A DNA stretch of 64,000 bases from Hymenobacter edaphi (GTDB lineage: Bacteria; Bacteroidota; Bacteroidia; Cytophagales; Hymenobacteraceae): assembly GCF_003258365.1 (NCBI RefSeq), contig NZ_QHKM01000002.1, positions 248,001-312,000 on the forward strand, read 5' to 3'. The notes below the pieces were generated by a model. The model searched no databases and was not told the DNA's origin. It saw only the letters and a list, made by a program, of their open reading frames with translations. The translations under genes were made by a program, and so were the position numbers. Below, one piece after another: positions 54,405 through 63,871 of the stretch (positions are counted from its first letter, which is position 1; every line of letters starts with the position of its first letter).

Positions 54405-55592
54405 ATGCAATGCTTCGCTGCCTTCAGCCGGGTTTCACTGGCGCCCCTGCTATTCACCGCCGCGCTGGCCGGCTGCAGCTCCGGGGGCGACAAAGGTACG
54501 ACATCTAACCCAAACGCGCCGGCCGACTCCACCGCTGCCGCCGCGGCCGCCCCCGAAGCCCCGGCCGATTCGCCGCTGCAACTAGTTGGGGAGCTGCGCG
54601 AACCGCAGTTCGTGGGCGTAGCCGTGCTGCCCGATCAGCGGGTGCTGCTAGTCTCCCCGCGCTGGGACTACAATCCCGTGGCGCCCATTGCCATCCTCGG
54701 CCCCGACAACTCCGTGCAGCCCTATCCCGACGCCAAGTGGTGCACCTGGAACGACTCGGTGCGCACTGAGCCCGAAAAGCATTGGATCAGCCCGCAGGCC
54801 GCCACCGTCGACCGCAGCGGCATGCTCTGGGTGCTGGACCCCGCCGCGCCCGGCCTGAAGTACACCGTGCCCGGCGGCCCCAAGCTGGTCAAAATTGACC
54901 CCAAGACCAATCAAGTGGTGCAAACCATTCGGTTCGACCAGTCGGTGGCCCCGCGCAAGTCCTATCTGAACGACGTGCGCATTGACTTGGACAACAACTA
55001 CGCCTATATCACCGAATCCAGCCAGGGCGGCCTCGTGGTGGTCGATTTGAAAACGCAGAAGGCGCGGCGGGTACTGACCAGTCACCCGTCGGTGAAGGCT
55101 GAGGACATCCGCCTGAACGTGGAGGGCAACCCCATGCTCGACCCCATGGGCAAGCCCGCCAAGCTGCACTCCGACGGTATTGCCCTCAGCCGCGACAACA
55201 AGCACCTCTACTACCACGCCGTGACGGGCTACACCCTCTACCGCATCCCGACGGCCGCCCTGCGCAATGTCGCGCTCAGCGAAGCGCAACTGGGCGCGCA
55301 GGTGGAAAACCTGGGCAAGACACCGGCCTGCGACGGGCTGGAAATCGACGCCAACAACAACGTCTATATCACGGCCATCGAGCAGAACGCGGTAGTGCGC
55401 CGCACGCCCGACGGCAAGATCGAGACACTGGCCAAGGACCCGCGCCTGCAGTGGCCCGACACCTACTTCCTGACGCCCGATAACACGCTCTACGTCACGG
55501 CTTCGGCTATTCACAAGACGCCGACCTGGAACAAGGGGGTGGGTAAGCAGAACCAGCCCTACCGCCTGTTCAAGATGCAGCTGCCCAAATAG
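54405..55592 (+). CDS. Major royal jelly/Yellow-like lipoprotein
   Basis: The product has 395 residues from the ATG at 54405. The lipobox LAGCSS gives acylation at about residue 24. An Ala/Pro/Asp-rich spacer precedes a six-bladed beta-propeller-type domain: LREPQFVGVAVLPDQRVLLV, MLWVLDPAAPGL, YLNDVRIDLDNNYAYITESS, GIALSRDNKHLYYHAVTGYT and YRLFKMQLP are family elements (LND, DG..L). Bacterial MRJP/Yellow relatives act as lactonase-like or sugar-binding enzymes; specific function is unknown. Two in-frame DxNNN-type loops (DLDNNYAYI, DANNNVYI) could bind calcium. It is a single-gene unit followed by a terminator. Confidence 0.85.
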   Translation: MQCFAAFSRVSLAPLLFTAALAGCSSGGDKGTTSNPNAPADSTAAAAAAPEAPADSPLQLVGELREPQFVGVAVLPDQRVLLVSPRWDYNPVAPIAILGPDNSVQPYPDAKWCTWNDSVRTEPEKHWISPQAATVDRSGMLWVLDPAAPGLKYTVPGGPKLVKIDPKTNQVVQTIRFDQSVAPRKSYLNDVRIDLDNNYAYITESSQGGLVVVDLKTQKARRVLTSHPSVKAEDIRLNVEGNPMLDPMGKPAKLHSDGIALSRDNKHLYYHAVTGYTLYRIPTAALRNVALSEAQLGAQVENLGKTPACDGLEIDANNNVYITAIEQNAVVRRTPDGKIETLAKDPRLQWPDTYFLTPDNTLYVTASAIHKTPTWNKGVGKQNQPYRLFKMQLPK

Positions 55593-55615
55593 GCATACTC
55601 CAACCCGGTACTGCC

Positions 55616-55645
55616 AACGGCCCGCTCAACTTTGGGCGGGCCGTT
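55616..55645 (+). terminator. Stem-loop terminator after the MRJP-like gene
   Basis: AACGGCCCGC pairs with GCGGGCCGTT around a 10-nt loop, without a long T-run. Confidence 0.75.
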
Positions 55646-55793
55646 GCGTTAGCTAAAATTCTTTTCTTGCAGATTACTGCTGCCTTAAAGCGGTTTGGCT
55701 AACAATCGGCATTGTTGGGGTGTTGTATTATGTGTTGAAAGACAGATCTATTCGTGTATGCGAATGTAGATTTGTGCTTGGCTGAATAGGCCT

Positions 55794-55801
55794 TACATTT
55801 G
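55794..55801 (+). promoter_or_regulatory. Bacteroidota promoter of sucA: TTTG at 55771, TACATTTG at 55794
   Basis: Both boxes are exact with a 19-nt spacer; the ATG is 22 nt after the -7 box. This is the best-formed promoter in the window, in an AT-richer stretch. Confidence 0.78.
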
Positions 55802-55823
55802 CTTTCCCACCATAGCCGTTTAC

Positions 55824-58676
55824 ATGGACGCATACTCCTATATCGCCAACGCGCATGGCGACTACATCGACCAGCTGTACCAGGCCTACAAGGCCGATCC
55901 GGAATCGGTAGACTTCGGCTGGCGCAAGTTTTTTGAGGGCTTCGACTTCTCGCAGACCTACCCCGAAGACGGCGCCGAGCAAGCCACCGGCACCGGCGTA
56001 CTGACCAAATCGGCCTCTACGCTGGGCACGACGGCCATCAGCTCGTCGGATTCGGTATCGGCCGACAAGGAAACGGCCGTGCGTAACCTCATCCATGCTT
56101 ACCGCAGCCGCGGCCACCTGGTGGCCCGCACCAACCCGGTGCGCGAGCGGAAAGACCGGCAGGCCCGCTTGAGCCTGGCCGACTTCGGCCTAAGCGACGC
56201 CGACCTGGACACGAGCTTCAAGAACGGTGAGCTGCTGGGCCTCGGTGGCAACGCCAAGCTGCGCGACATCATCGACGCGCTGCAGAAGATTTACACCCGG
56301 ACCATCGGGTTCGAGTACATGTACATCCGCGACCCGCAGGTGCTCGACTGGTTCCGCACCAAGGTGGAGAAAGACTCGCTGAGCTTCAACCCCGGTGTGG
56401 AGTACAAAAAGCGCATCCTAAGCAAGCTCAACGAGGCGGTGGTCTTCGAGAACTTCCTGCACACGAAGTTTTTGGGCCAGAAGCGCTTCTCGCTGGAAGG
56501 CGGCGAGACGACCATTCCCGCGCTGGACGCCATCATTCAGAAGGGCGCCGAGCTGGGCGTGGAGGAAGTCATGATCGGCATGGCCCACCGCGGCCGCCTG
56601 AACGTGCTGGCCAACATCATGGGCAAGACCTACGAGCAGATCTTCTCGGAATTCGAGGGGACGGCCGTACCGGACCTGACCATGGGCGACGGCGACGTGA
56701 AGTACCACATGGGCTACTCGTCGGAAGTGGACGCGGCCGGTGGCAAGAAAGTGAACCTGAAGCTGGCCCCGAACCCCTCCCACCTGGAGGCGGTGAACCC
56801 GGTGGTGGAAGGCTTCGTGCGCGCCAAGCTGGACCACCAGTACGCCGGCGACTTCAAGAAAATCATGCCCATCCTGATTCACGGCGACGCCGCCGTGGCC
56901 GGGCAGGGCATTGGGTACGAGGTGACGCAGATGTCGCAGCTGGAAGGCTACAAGACCGGTGGCACCCTGCACTTCGTCATCAACAACCAGGTGGGCTTCA
57001 CCACCGATTTTGAGGACGCCCGCTCGTCGATTTACTCGACCGATCTGGCCAAAATCATCGACGCGCCGGTGGTTCACGTGAACGGCGACGACCCCGAGGC
57101 CGTCGTGTTTGCGGTGCAGCTGGCCACCGAGTACCGCCAGCAGTTCCACGCCGATATCTTCATTGATATGGTGTGCTACCGCCGCCACGGCCACAACGAG
57201 TCGGACGAGCCGAAATTCACCCAGCCGGCGCTCTACAACATCATCTCGAAGCACCAGAACCCGCGCGAGGTGTACAACGCGACGCTGGTGCAGCGCGGCG
57301 ACGTGGACAAGGAGCTGGCCAACCAGATGGACCGCGAGTTCCGCGACCTGCTGCAGGCCCGCCTCGACCTGGTGAAGCAGCAGCCGCTGCCTTATAAGTA
57401 CCAGCCGCTGGAAAACGAGTGGCGCAGCCTGCGTCGCTCCACCAACGAGGACTTCACGAAGTCGCCCGAGACGGGTATCAGCGAGGAAGTGGTGCAGAAA
57501 GTGGCCAAGGCCCTGACCAGCATTCCGGAAGGCTTCAAGCCCATCAAGCAGATCGAAAACCTGCTGAAGGAGCGCAACAAGATGTTCTTCGAGACGCGGG
57601 TGCTCAACTGGGCCGCCGGCGAACAGCTGGCCTACGGCTCCTTGCTGCTCGAAAACCACATCGTGCGCGTGAGCGGGCAGGACGTGCAGCGCGGCACCTT
57701 CTCGCACCGCCACGCCGTGCTCCACGACGCCGTTACCTCGGCCCCATACACCCCGCTGAACCACATCGAGGAGAAGCAGCCGGAGCAGCTGGCCATCTAC
57801 AACTCGCTGCTGAGCGAGTATGCGGTGCTCGGCTTCGAGTTCGGCTACGCCATGGCCAACCCCACGGCGCTGGTTATCTGGGAAGCGCAGTTCGGCGACT
57901 TCGCCAACGGCGCCCAGACGATGATTGACCAGTTCATTGCCTCTTCGGAAAGCAAGTGGCAGCGCATGAACGGCCTGGTGATGCAGCTGCCCCACGGCTA
58001 CGAAGGCCAGGGCCCGGAGCACTCCAACGCCCGCCCCGAGCGGTTCCTGCAGCTGGCGGCCGAAAACAACATGGTGGTGGCCAACATCACCACGCCGGCC
58101 AACTTCTTCCATTTGCTGCGCCGGCAGCTGGTGTGGTCGTTCCGCAAGCCCTGCGTGGTGATGTCGCCGAAGTCCCTGCTGCGCCACCCGCTGTGCGTGT
58201 CGCCGGTGGAGGAATTCACCTCGGGCAACTTCCGCGAAGTGCTCGGCGACACCTACGCCGACGCCAAGAAGGTGAAGCGCGTGCTGCTGTGCTCGGGCAA
58301 GGTATACTTCGATCTGCTCGAAGAGCAAACCAAGTCGGAGCGCAAGGACGTGGCCATCGTGCGCCTGGAGCAGCTGCACCCCTTCCCGCAGACCCAACTG
58401 GCCGAGGAGTTGAAGAAGTACCCGAAAGCCGAGCTGATCTGGGTGCAGGAAGAGCCCGAAAACATGGGCTACTGGAACTTCATGCTCCGCTACCTGCGCC
58501 GCGAGCTGGCCGATGTGGTAGCCCGCAAGCCCTCCGCTTCGCCCGCCACCGGCTACAACAAGGTGCACGTGCAGGAGCAGAAACAGATTGTGGCCCGCGC
58601 CTTCGAGCTGCCGACGTCTGCCGTGGCCGATAAGAACATCAAAGCCACGGCCGAAGTAGCCAAAAAGCAGGATTAG
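55824..58676 (+). CDS. sucA: 2-oxoglutarate dehydrogenase E1 component
   Basis: The product has 950 residues, normal for SucA. It starts with the E1 N-terminal motif (YIDQLYQAYKADPESVDFGW), where the chain contacts E2, then contains RNLIHAYRSRGHLVARTNP, MIGMAHRGRLNVLANIMGK, the TPP-binding IHGDAAVAGQGIGYEV and the GHNESDEPKFTQP motif, and the transketolase-like C-terminal half with QFGDFANGAQTMIDQF, LPHGYEGQGPEHSNARPERF and SPKSLLRHP. It decarboxylates 2-oxoglutarate in the TCA cycle and passes succinyl to SucB, whose gene follows after a palindromic repeat. Its promoter is one of the most canonical of the window. Confidence 0.97.
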   Translation: MDAYSYIANAHGDYIDQLYQAYKADPESVDFGWRKFFEGFDFSQTYPEDGAEQATGTGVLTKSASTLGTTAISSSDSVSADKETAVRNLIHAYRSRGHLVARTNPVRERKDRQARLSLADFGLSDADLDTSFKNGELLGLGGNAKLRDIIDALQKIYTRTIGFEYMYIRDPQVLDWFRTKVEKDSLSFNPGVEYKKRILSKLNEAVVFENFLHTKFLGQKRFSLEGGETTIPALDAIIQKGAELGVEEVMIGMAHRGRLNVLANIMGKTYEQIFSEFEGTAVPDLTMGDGDVKYHMGYSSEVDAAGGKKVNLKLAPNPSHLEAVNPVVEGFVRAKLDHQYAGDFKKIMPILIHGDAAVAGQGIGYEVTQMSQLEGYKTGGTLHFVINNQVGFTTDFEDARSSIYSTDLAKIIDAPVVHVNGDDPEAVVFAVQLATEYRQQFHADIFIDMVCYRRHGHNESDEPKFTQPALYNIISKHQNPREVYNATLVQRGDVDKELANQMDREFRDLLQARLDLVKQQPLPYKYQPLENEWRSLRRSTNEDFTKSPETGISEEVVQKVAKALTSIPEGFKPIKQIENLLKERNKMFFETRVLNWAAGEQLAYGSLLLENHIVRVSGQDVQRGTFSHRHAVLHDAVTSAPYTPLNHIEEKQPEQLAIYNSLLSEYAVLGFEFGYAMANPTALVIWEAQFGDFANGAQTMIDQFIASSESKWQRMNGLVMQLPHGYEGQGPEHSNARPERFLQLAAENNMVVANITTPANFFHLLRRQLVWSFRKPCVVMSPKSLLRHPLCVSPVEEFTSGNFREVLGDTYADAKKVKRVLLCSGKVYFDLLEEQTKSERKDVAIVRLEQLHPFPQTQLAEELKKYPKAELIWVQEEPENMGYWNFMLRYLRRELADVVARKPSASPATGYNKVHVQEQKQIVARAFELPTSAVADKNIKATAEVAKKQD

Positions 58677-58678
58677 CA

Positions 58679-58788
58679 GTAGCGCGAACTTTCAGTTCGC
58701 GTAATCCAGAACGATAACCGCTCAACCGTCAGTCGTTCAGGGCTACGCGAACTAAAAGTTGACTACGTCGACCTTCGGTTCGCGCTAC
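58679..58788. repeat. Palindromic interspersed repeat, family C, copy 2
   Basis: Inverted ends GTAGCGCGAA (58679-58688) and TTCGCGCTAC (58779-58788) are perfect, with inner hairpin GCGCGAACTTTCAGTTCGCG. The motif CGACCTTCGGTT is shared with the copy at 40671. The element lies between sucA and sucB, 3 bp after the sucA stop, so it may set their expression ratio. Confidence 0.78.
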
Positions 58789-58838
58789 ATTCCGCTTTCT
58801 AAATTCCCACCATCGACATCATTCCCACCAGCTAGTAC

Positions 58839-60503
<1,665 letters not shown>

Positions 60504-60929
60504 GCGCGGCAGTACGATACGATAACCGGCCCCGTTCTCCAGCGAGAACGGGGCCGGTTGCATTTTGTGGGGGCCAGGGTAAGTCCGCTGGCGTCTCAAG
60601 TTGTCCGGTTTTGGGAACGGCTGAATCCGTATTTGCACCGTTATGGGAATGGGCAGCAGGCGTCGGGCGAAAGCAGGAACATAGTTGCGGGTTTTTTTGC
60701 GGGTTATAATCCGGTTAAAGGCCAGACTGTCAGAGTAGTATTGATTGCCGGTGCGAAGAGTTGGCACGGGTGCCAGGGCCCGGCCGCAAAATTGTATACC
60801 GCCGGGCGTCAGCAAGCATTTTTACCCAGTGAGGCGGAGCGCTGACTGCCACCTACCCACCCTTATTAGAAGTCGGTAGCCGGGAGCAACCAGCTTGCCC
60901 CGGGTTACGGCTGATGATGCCACCTATTG
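60504..60929. other. 426-bp intergenic region between sucB and the FNR-like gene
   Basis: After the terminator there is no supported gene; a 95-codon frame from a TTG inside the terminator has no signal, homology cue or ribosome-binding site. No clear TAnnTTTG box near the FNR-like gene, although TTTTTTTGCGG and TTATAATCCGG lie around 60690-60715. Confidence 0.55.
60524..60559 (+). terminator. Rho-independent-like terminator of sucA-sucB
   Basis: AACCGGCCCCGTTCTC pairs exactly with GAGAACGGGGCCGGTT around a 4-nt loop, followed by GCATTTTG. Confidence 0.88.
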
Positions 60930-61640
60930 ATGAAACAAGTACCCTCCCTCGCGCCCACCAACTGCCAGGATTGCCCGCGCCGGCAGCAGTCCTTGCTGGG
61001 CTGCTGCCAGCTGGCCGAGCTGAACTTAGTGTCGACCACCAAAACCTTTCAGACCTACCAGAAAGGGCAGGTGATTTTCCGCGAAGGCAGCCGGCTCAAT
61101 AGCCTCTACTGCATCTTCGAGGGCAAGGTGAAGATGACCAAGACCGGCGGCGACGGCAAAGCCCAGATCATGCGCTTCACCCGCGAGGGCGACACCATGG
61201 GCTTCCGCGCCCTGATGAGCGACGCGCCCTACGCCTGCTCGGCCGTGGCCCTGGAAGACTGCGTGGTGTGCATGGTGCCCCGCACCGACGTACTGAGTTT
61301 GATGGAGCAGAACACGCAGTTTACCCGCGCCCTGCTGCGCCACCTCACCGACTCGCTCAACGAAACCGAAACGCGCATGCTGCACATGACCTACAAGCCC
61401 GTGCGCGAGCGGCTGGCCGGGGCCCTGCTGCTGCTGCACCGCACCTTCTGCCTCGACTCCGGCAACTGCGCCATTCCCATCTCGCGCGAGGATCTGGCCT
61501 CGCTCATCGGCACGGCTACCGAAACGGCCAGCCGACTGGTGTCGGAGTTCAAGGAGGAAGGTCTGATTGCCACCAAGGGCAGCAAAATCACCATTCTGAA
61601 CGCCGCCACGCTGACGCAGATTTCGACGCAGTACGATTAA
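60930..61640 (+). CDS. CRP/FNR-family regulator with FNR-type cysteines
   Basis: The product has 236 residues from the ATG at 60930. The N-terminus has C12-x2-C15 and C25-C26 (NCQDCPRRQQ, LLGCC), close to the E. coli FNR pattern HCQDC; C114 in DCVVCMVPRTD lies where FNR has its fourth ligand, with extra cysteines at 103 and 111. This could ligate an oxygen-sensitive [4Fe-4S] cluster, although C-x9-CC is not the exact FNR spacing. The cyclic-nucleotide-like barrel lies at about 40-130, and the winged helix-turn-helix (ISREDLASLIGTATETASRL) at about 175-215. A perfect 14-bp FNR-type palindrome lies 153 bp downstream, before the Roadblock-like genes. Confidence 0.9.
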   Translation: MKQVPSLAPTNCQDCPRRQQSLLGCCQLAELNLVSTTKTFQTYQKGQVIFREGSRLNSLYCIFEGKVKMTKTGGDGKAQIMRFTREGDTMGFRALMSDAPYACSAVALEDCVVCMVPRTDVLSLMEQNTQFTRALLRHLTDSLNETETRMLHMTYKPVRERLAGALLLLHRTFCLDSGNCAIPISREDLASLIGTATETASRLVSEFKEEGLIATKGSKITILNAATLTQISTQYD

Positions 61641-61696
61641 GCGTCGTCGACGGATGGAGCTGATTCGCCGCCGCTGAATGCACTTGAGGATCAAGG

Positions 61697-61730
61697 CCAA
61701 CGGGCGCTCCGGAAACGGGGCGCCCGTTGG
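61697..61730 (+). terminator. Stem-loop terminator after the FNR-like gene
   Basis: CCAACGGGCGC pairs exactly with GCGCCCGTTGG around a 12-nt loop; no T-run. Confidence 0.75.
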
Positions 61731-61792
61731 CGTTTGGGCAAACCCGACAACTACGTAAGTAGGATTATTTTGGATTCGGGGCTGAGCTGTTA

Positions 61793-61806
61793 TTGATGAG
61801 AATCAA
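61793..61806. promoter_or_regulatory. Perfect FNR/CRP-type operator TTGATGAGAATCAA
   Basis: The site has the FNR consensus half-sites TTGAT and ATCAA with a 4-nt spacer, in an AT-rich region between the FNR-like regulator gene and the first Roadblock-like gene. It is the only perfect match that I noticed in the window. Its regulator is presumably the adjacent gene product (inference). Confidence 0.75.
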
Positions 61807-62037
61807 AAACTAAATTGACGGCGGTCATTTTTTTAGGTGGCTGTTTGCAGGAGTTTTGTAAAAGCAAATCGGCTGATTGATAGGTGGTTCACGCCGGGTG
61901 TAAAGCTCGCTTGCGGCAAAGGAGCGCAGCCAGCGCCGCAAGCAGCTTACCCGGTTACCACCCAGTCTTAAAGCTTGAAAAAAATTGGATTTGCAAAAGT
62001 TGACTTTACAAACCCTCACATAAACAGTTCTCTCCCC

Positions 62038-62418
62038 ATGGCTTACTCAGTAAACAACCCCGCCGGCAAAATCGTCCAGAACGTCATCGACGAGCTGCCC
62101 ACCCTGATGGCTATTGCCGTGGTGGACGTAACCTCGGGCATGTCGCTGGCCTCGCACACCAACTCGCCCAACATCAACCCCGACACCGCCGCTGCCTACA
62201 ACACGGAAGTGGTGAAGCAGAAGCAGAAGGCCATGTCGGCCCTGAAGCTGACCGGCGAAACCATCGAGGACATCCTCATCACGCTCTCGAACCAGCTGCA
62301 CCTGATCAAGCTGAACAACACGGGCAACAAGTTCATCTACCTGGTGGTGAACCAGCGCGACACCAACCTGGCCATTGCCCGCGAAGTGCTGCGCAGCCAC
62401 TCCTCGGCCCTCAACTAA
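62038..62418 (+). CDS. Roadblock/LC7-like protein, paralogue A
   Basis: The product has 126 residues from the ATG at 62038. No signal or membrane segment. Predicted order helix-strand-strand-helix-strand-strand-helix fits Roadblock/LC7 (MglB-like): KIVQNVIDELPTLMAIAVVD, MSLASHTN, AYNTEVVKQKQKAMSAL, IEDILITLSNQLHLIKL, KFIYLVVNQRDTNLAIAREV. The next gene and the partial gene at the edge are paralogues. Roadblock proteins dimerise and often regulate or scaffold small Ras-like GTPases such as MglA; no GTPase gene is in the window. It is the first gene after a perfect FNR-type site, so oxygen-responsive expression is likely. Confidence 0.82.
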   Translation: MAYSVNNPAGKIVQNVIDELPTLMAIAVVDVTSGMSLASHTNSPNINPDTAAAYNTEVVKQKQKAMSALKLTGETIEDILITLSNQLHLIKLNNTGNKFIYLVVNQRDTNLAIAREVLRSHSSALN

Positions 62419-62536
62419 TACCACCGGTGCGGCGGCCGGTGCCTGCGCAGGGCCGACCGCGCATCGTGGCGCGCTCCGAATACCCCTCCTGACTACTTCC
62501 AGCTCACATAACTGCCGCACTACCGGCGGCGACGCT

Positions 62537-62584
62537 CGGGTAGCCCGCGGTGGCTGATGCTCCTCAGCCGCGGCGGGCTACCCG
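62537..62584 (+). terminator. Hairpin between Roadblock-like genes A and B
   Basis: The 21-nt arms CGGGTAGCCCGCGGTGGCTGA and TCAGCCGCGGCGGGCTACCCG pair with two mismatches, loop 6. No T-run, so it may attenuate or stabilise rather than stop transcription; it would allow A to be made in excess over B. Confidence 0.7.
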
Positions 62585-62650
62585 GTAGCGCTTGCCCGGT
62601 GTGCCGGTGGCCCGAATGACCGCCCCGCCCGGGGCCGAACGCGAGGCTGC

Positions 62651-63085
62651 ATGAACATTCCCTTTCTCCAGAAGCTAACCGGCCCGCCGCTGCACCAGGT
62701 GGTAGGCGCCGGCCCCGCCAGCGCCGCGCGCAGTGCCGCCGAAAGCGTGCTGCACCGCGTGCTGGGCGGCTTGCCCGAAGTGCTGGCCGCCGCGGTGGTG
62801 CGCATCGAGGGCGGGCAGCTGCTGGCCAGCTACACCACCGCCCGCGAGCTGAACCCCGGCAAGGTGGCCGGCTTCAACGCCGAAGTGGTGCGGCAGCAGC
62901 GGCTGGCCCTGGCCGCCCTGGGCCAGCCCGACGAGGCGCTGGAGGACATTCTCATTACGCTGCGCACCCAGCTGCACCTGCTGCGCGTGCTGGCCGATGG
63001 CCGGCGCGTGCTCTACGTGGCCGTGGACTGCCGCGACACCAACCTGGGCATTGCCCGCGACGTGCTGCGCACCTGCGAAGCCTGA
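62651..63085 (+). CDS. Roadblock/LC7-like protein, paralogue B
   Basis: The product has 144 residues. It has an N-terminal extension of about 30 residues compared with paralogue A, then the same domain: SVLHRVLGGLPEVLAAAVVR, LLASYTTARELNPGKVAGFN, AEVVRQQRLALAAL, LEDILITLRTQLHLLRVL, VLYVAVDCRDTNLGIARDVL. Identical positions with A include EDILITL..QLHL, RDTNL.IAR and LAS.T. A and B could form homo- or heterodimers. It is followed after 79 bp by a membrane protein gene, then a third paralogue, all on the same strand, so an operon is likely. Confidence 0.85.
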   Translation: MNIPFLQKLTGPPLHQVVGAGPASAARSAAESVLHRVLGGLPEVLAAAVVRIEGGQLLASYTTARELNPGKVAGFNAEVVRQQRLALAALGQPDEALEDILITLRTQLHLLRVLADGRRVLYVAVDCRDTNLGIARDVLRTCEA

Positions 63086-63164
63086 GCCGCCCGGCGGTGG
63101 GTGGAGCGGGTGGACGCCGCAGTCAGATACTGTATTCTACCCTTTCTCCATTCCAATTTCTCAC

Positions 63165-63833
63165 ATGAGACTAACCGCTTCTCCCTTCGATCCGCAAACG
63201 GGCGACCTGCTGCCCGTGTACCGCGACGCCTACCTGCGCGGTGATTTGAGCCCGGCTTCGGCCCGCGCCGTGGAGGCCTACCTGCGCCGCGACGCCGACC
63301 AGGCCCACGACACGCTCACCCGCTGGCACCAGATTCAGCCCGAGGCCGAGGTGGCCGCGCCGGGCTGGGTGCGTCGCCAGATTCAGCACATTCAGGCCGA
63401 GCCGGTGCGCTTCCGCCGCCGCGCTGCCGGGCTGGTAAGCTGCGCCGCCCTGGTGGGCGGGATGGTGTTTGCCGGCACCAACCTGCCCAACAACAACCTG
63501 CCGACCGACAACCTGCCCACGGCCGAAACCGTCGAGCTGGTGGCCCCGGCCGCCGACGCCGCCAGCGCCATTCGGATGGTGACGGTGAAAGGCCGCATCC
63601 TGGGTCAGGATGGTCAGCCCCTGGTGGGCGCTACCGTGTTGCAGAAGGGCACGCGCTTCGGCGTGAGCACCGATGCCTCGGGCAGCTACGCCATGCGCGT
63701 GCCGGCCGGCCAGCAGACGCTGGTGTACGGCTACGGCGGCTACCACGACCAGGAGCTGCAGGTGCAGAACGCGGCCCCGGCCAACGTCACCCTGTCGCCC
63801 CGCGCCAAGCAGCGCCGCTGGTTTCTTTTCTAG
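63165..63833 (+). CDS. Single-pass membrane protein with carboxypeptidase-regulatory-like domain
   Basis: The product has 222 residues from the ATG at 63165. Residues 1-80 are a helical cytoplasmic part, with LPVYRDAYLRGDLSPASARA and VEAYLRRDADQ, resembling the N-terminal part of anti-sigma factors but without zinc cysteines. A basic patch (RFRRR, 82-86) precedes one membrane helix at about 87-103. Outside are short NNLPT-like repeats (NLPNNNLPTDNLPTAE) and a CarboxypepD-regulatory-like beta-sandwich at about 140-201 (VKGRILGQDGQPLVGATVLQ, GSYAMRVPAGQQTLVYGYGG). The tail is basic. It lies between Roadblock-like paralogues B and C, so it could couple an envelope signal to them (inference). Confidence 0.82.
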   Translation: MRLTASPFDPQTGDLLPVYRDAYLRGDLSPASARAVEAYLRRDADQAHDTLTRWHQIQPEAEVAAPGWVRRQIQHIQAEPVRFRRRAAGLVSCAALVGGMVFAGTNLPNNNLPTDNLPTAETVELVAPAADAASAIRMVTVKGRILGQDGQPLVGATVLQKGTRFGVSTDASGSYAMRVPAGQQTLVYGYGGYHDQELQVQNAAPANVTLSPRAKQRRWFLF

Positions 63834-63871
63834 CCCGCCGCTGCGACGCGCCCGGGCCTAACGCTTACTCC

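Larger units (their letters stand above)
61641..62037. other. 397-bp intergenic region with terminator and FNR box
   Basis: It holds the regulator terminator (61697-61730), the FNR-type site (61793-61806) in AT-rich DNA, and about 230 bp before the next ATG. A further AT-rich stretch (TTGAAAAAAATTGGATTTGC) at 61975-61995 may be the core promoter, though not a consensus match. No gene is seen. Confidence 0.6.

Noticed and set aside
60558-60845. A 95-codon frame after sucB
   Set aside because: It starts with TTG inside the terminator stem, lacks a ribosome-binding site and any recognisable motif, and its composition is that of non-coding DNA.
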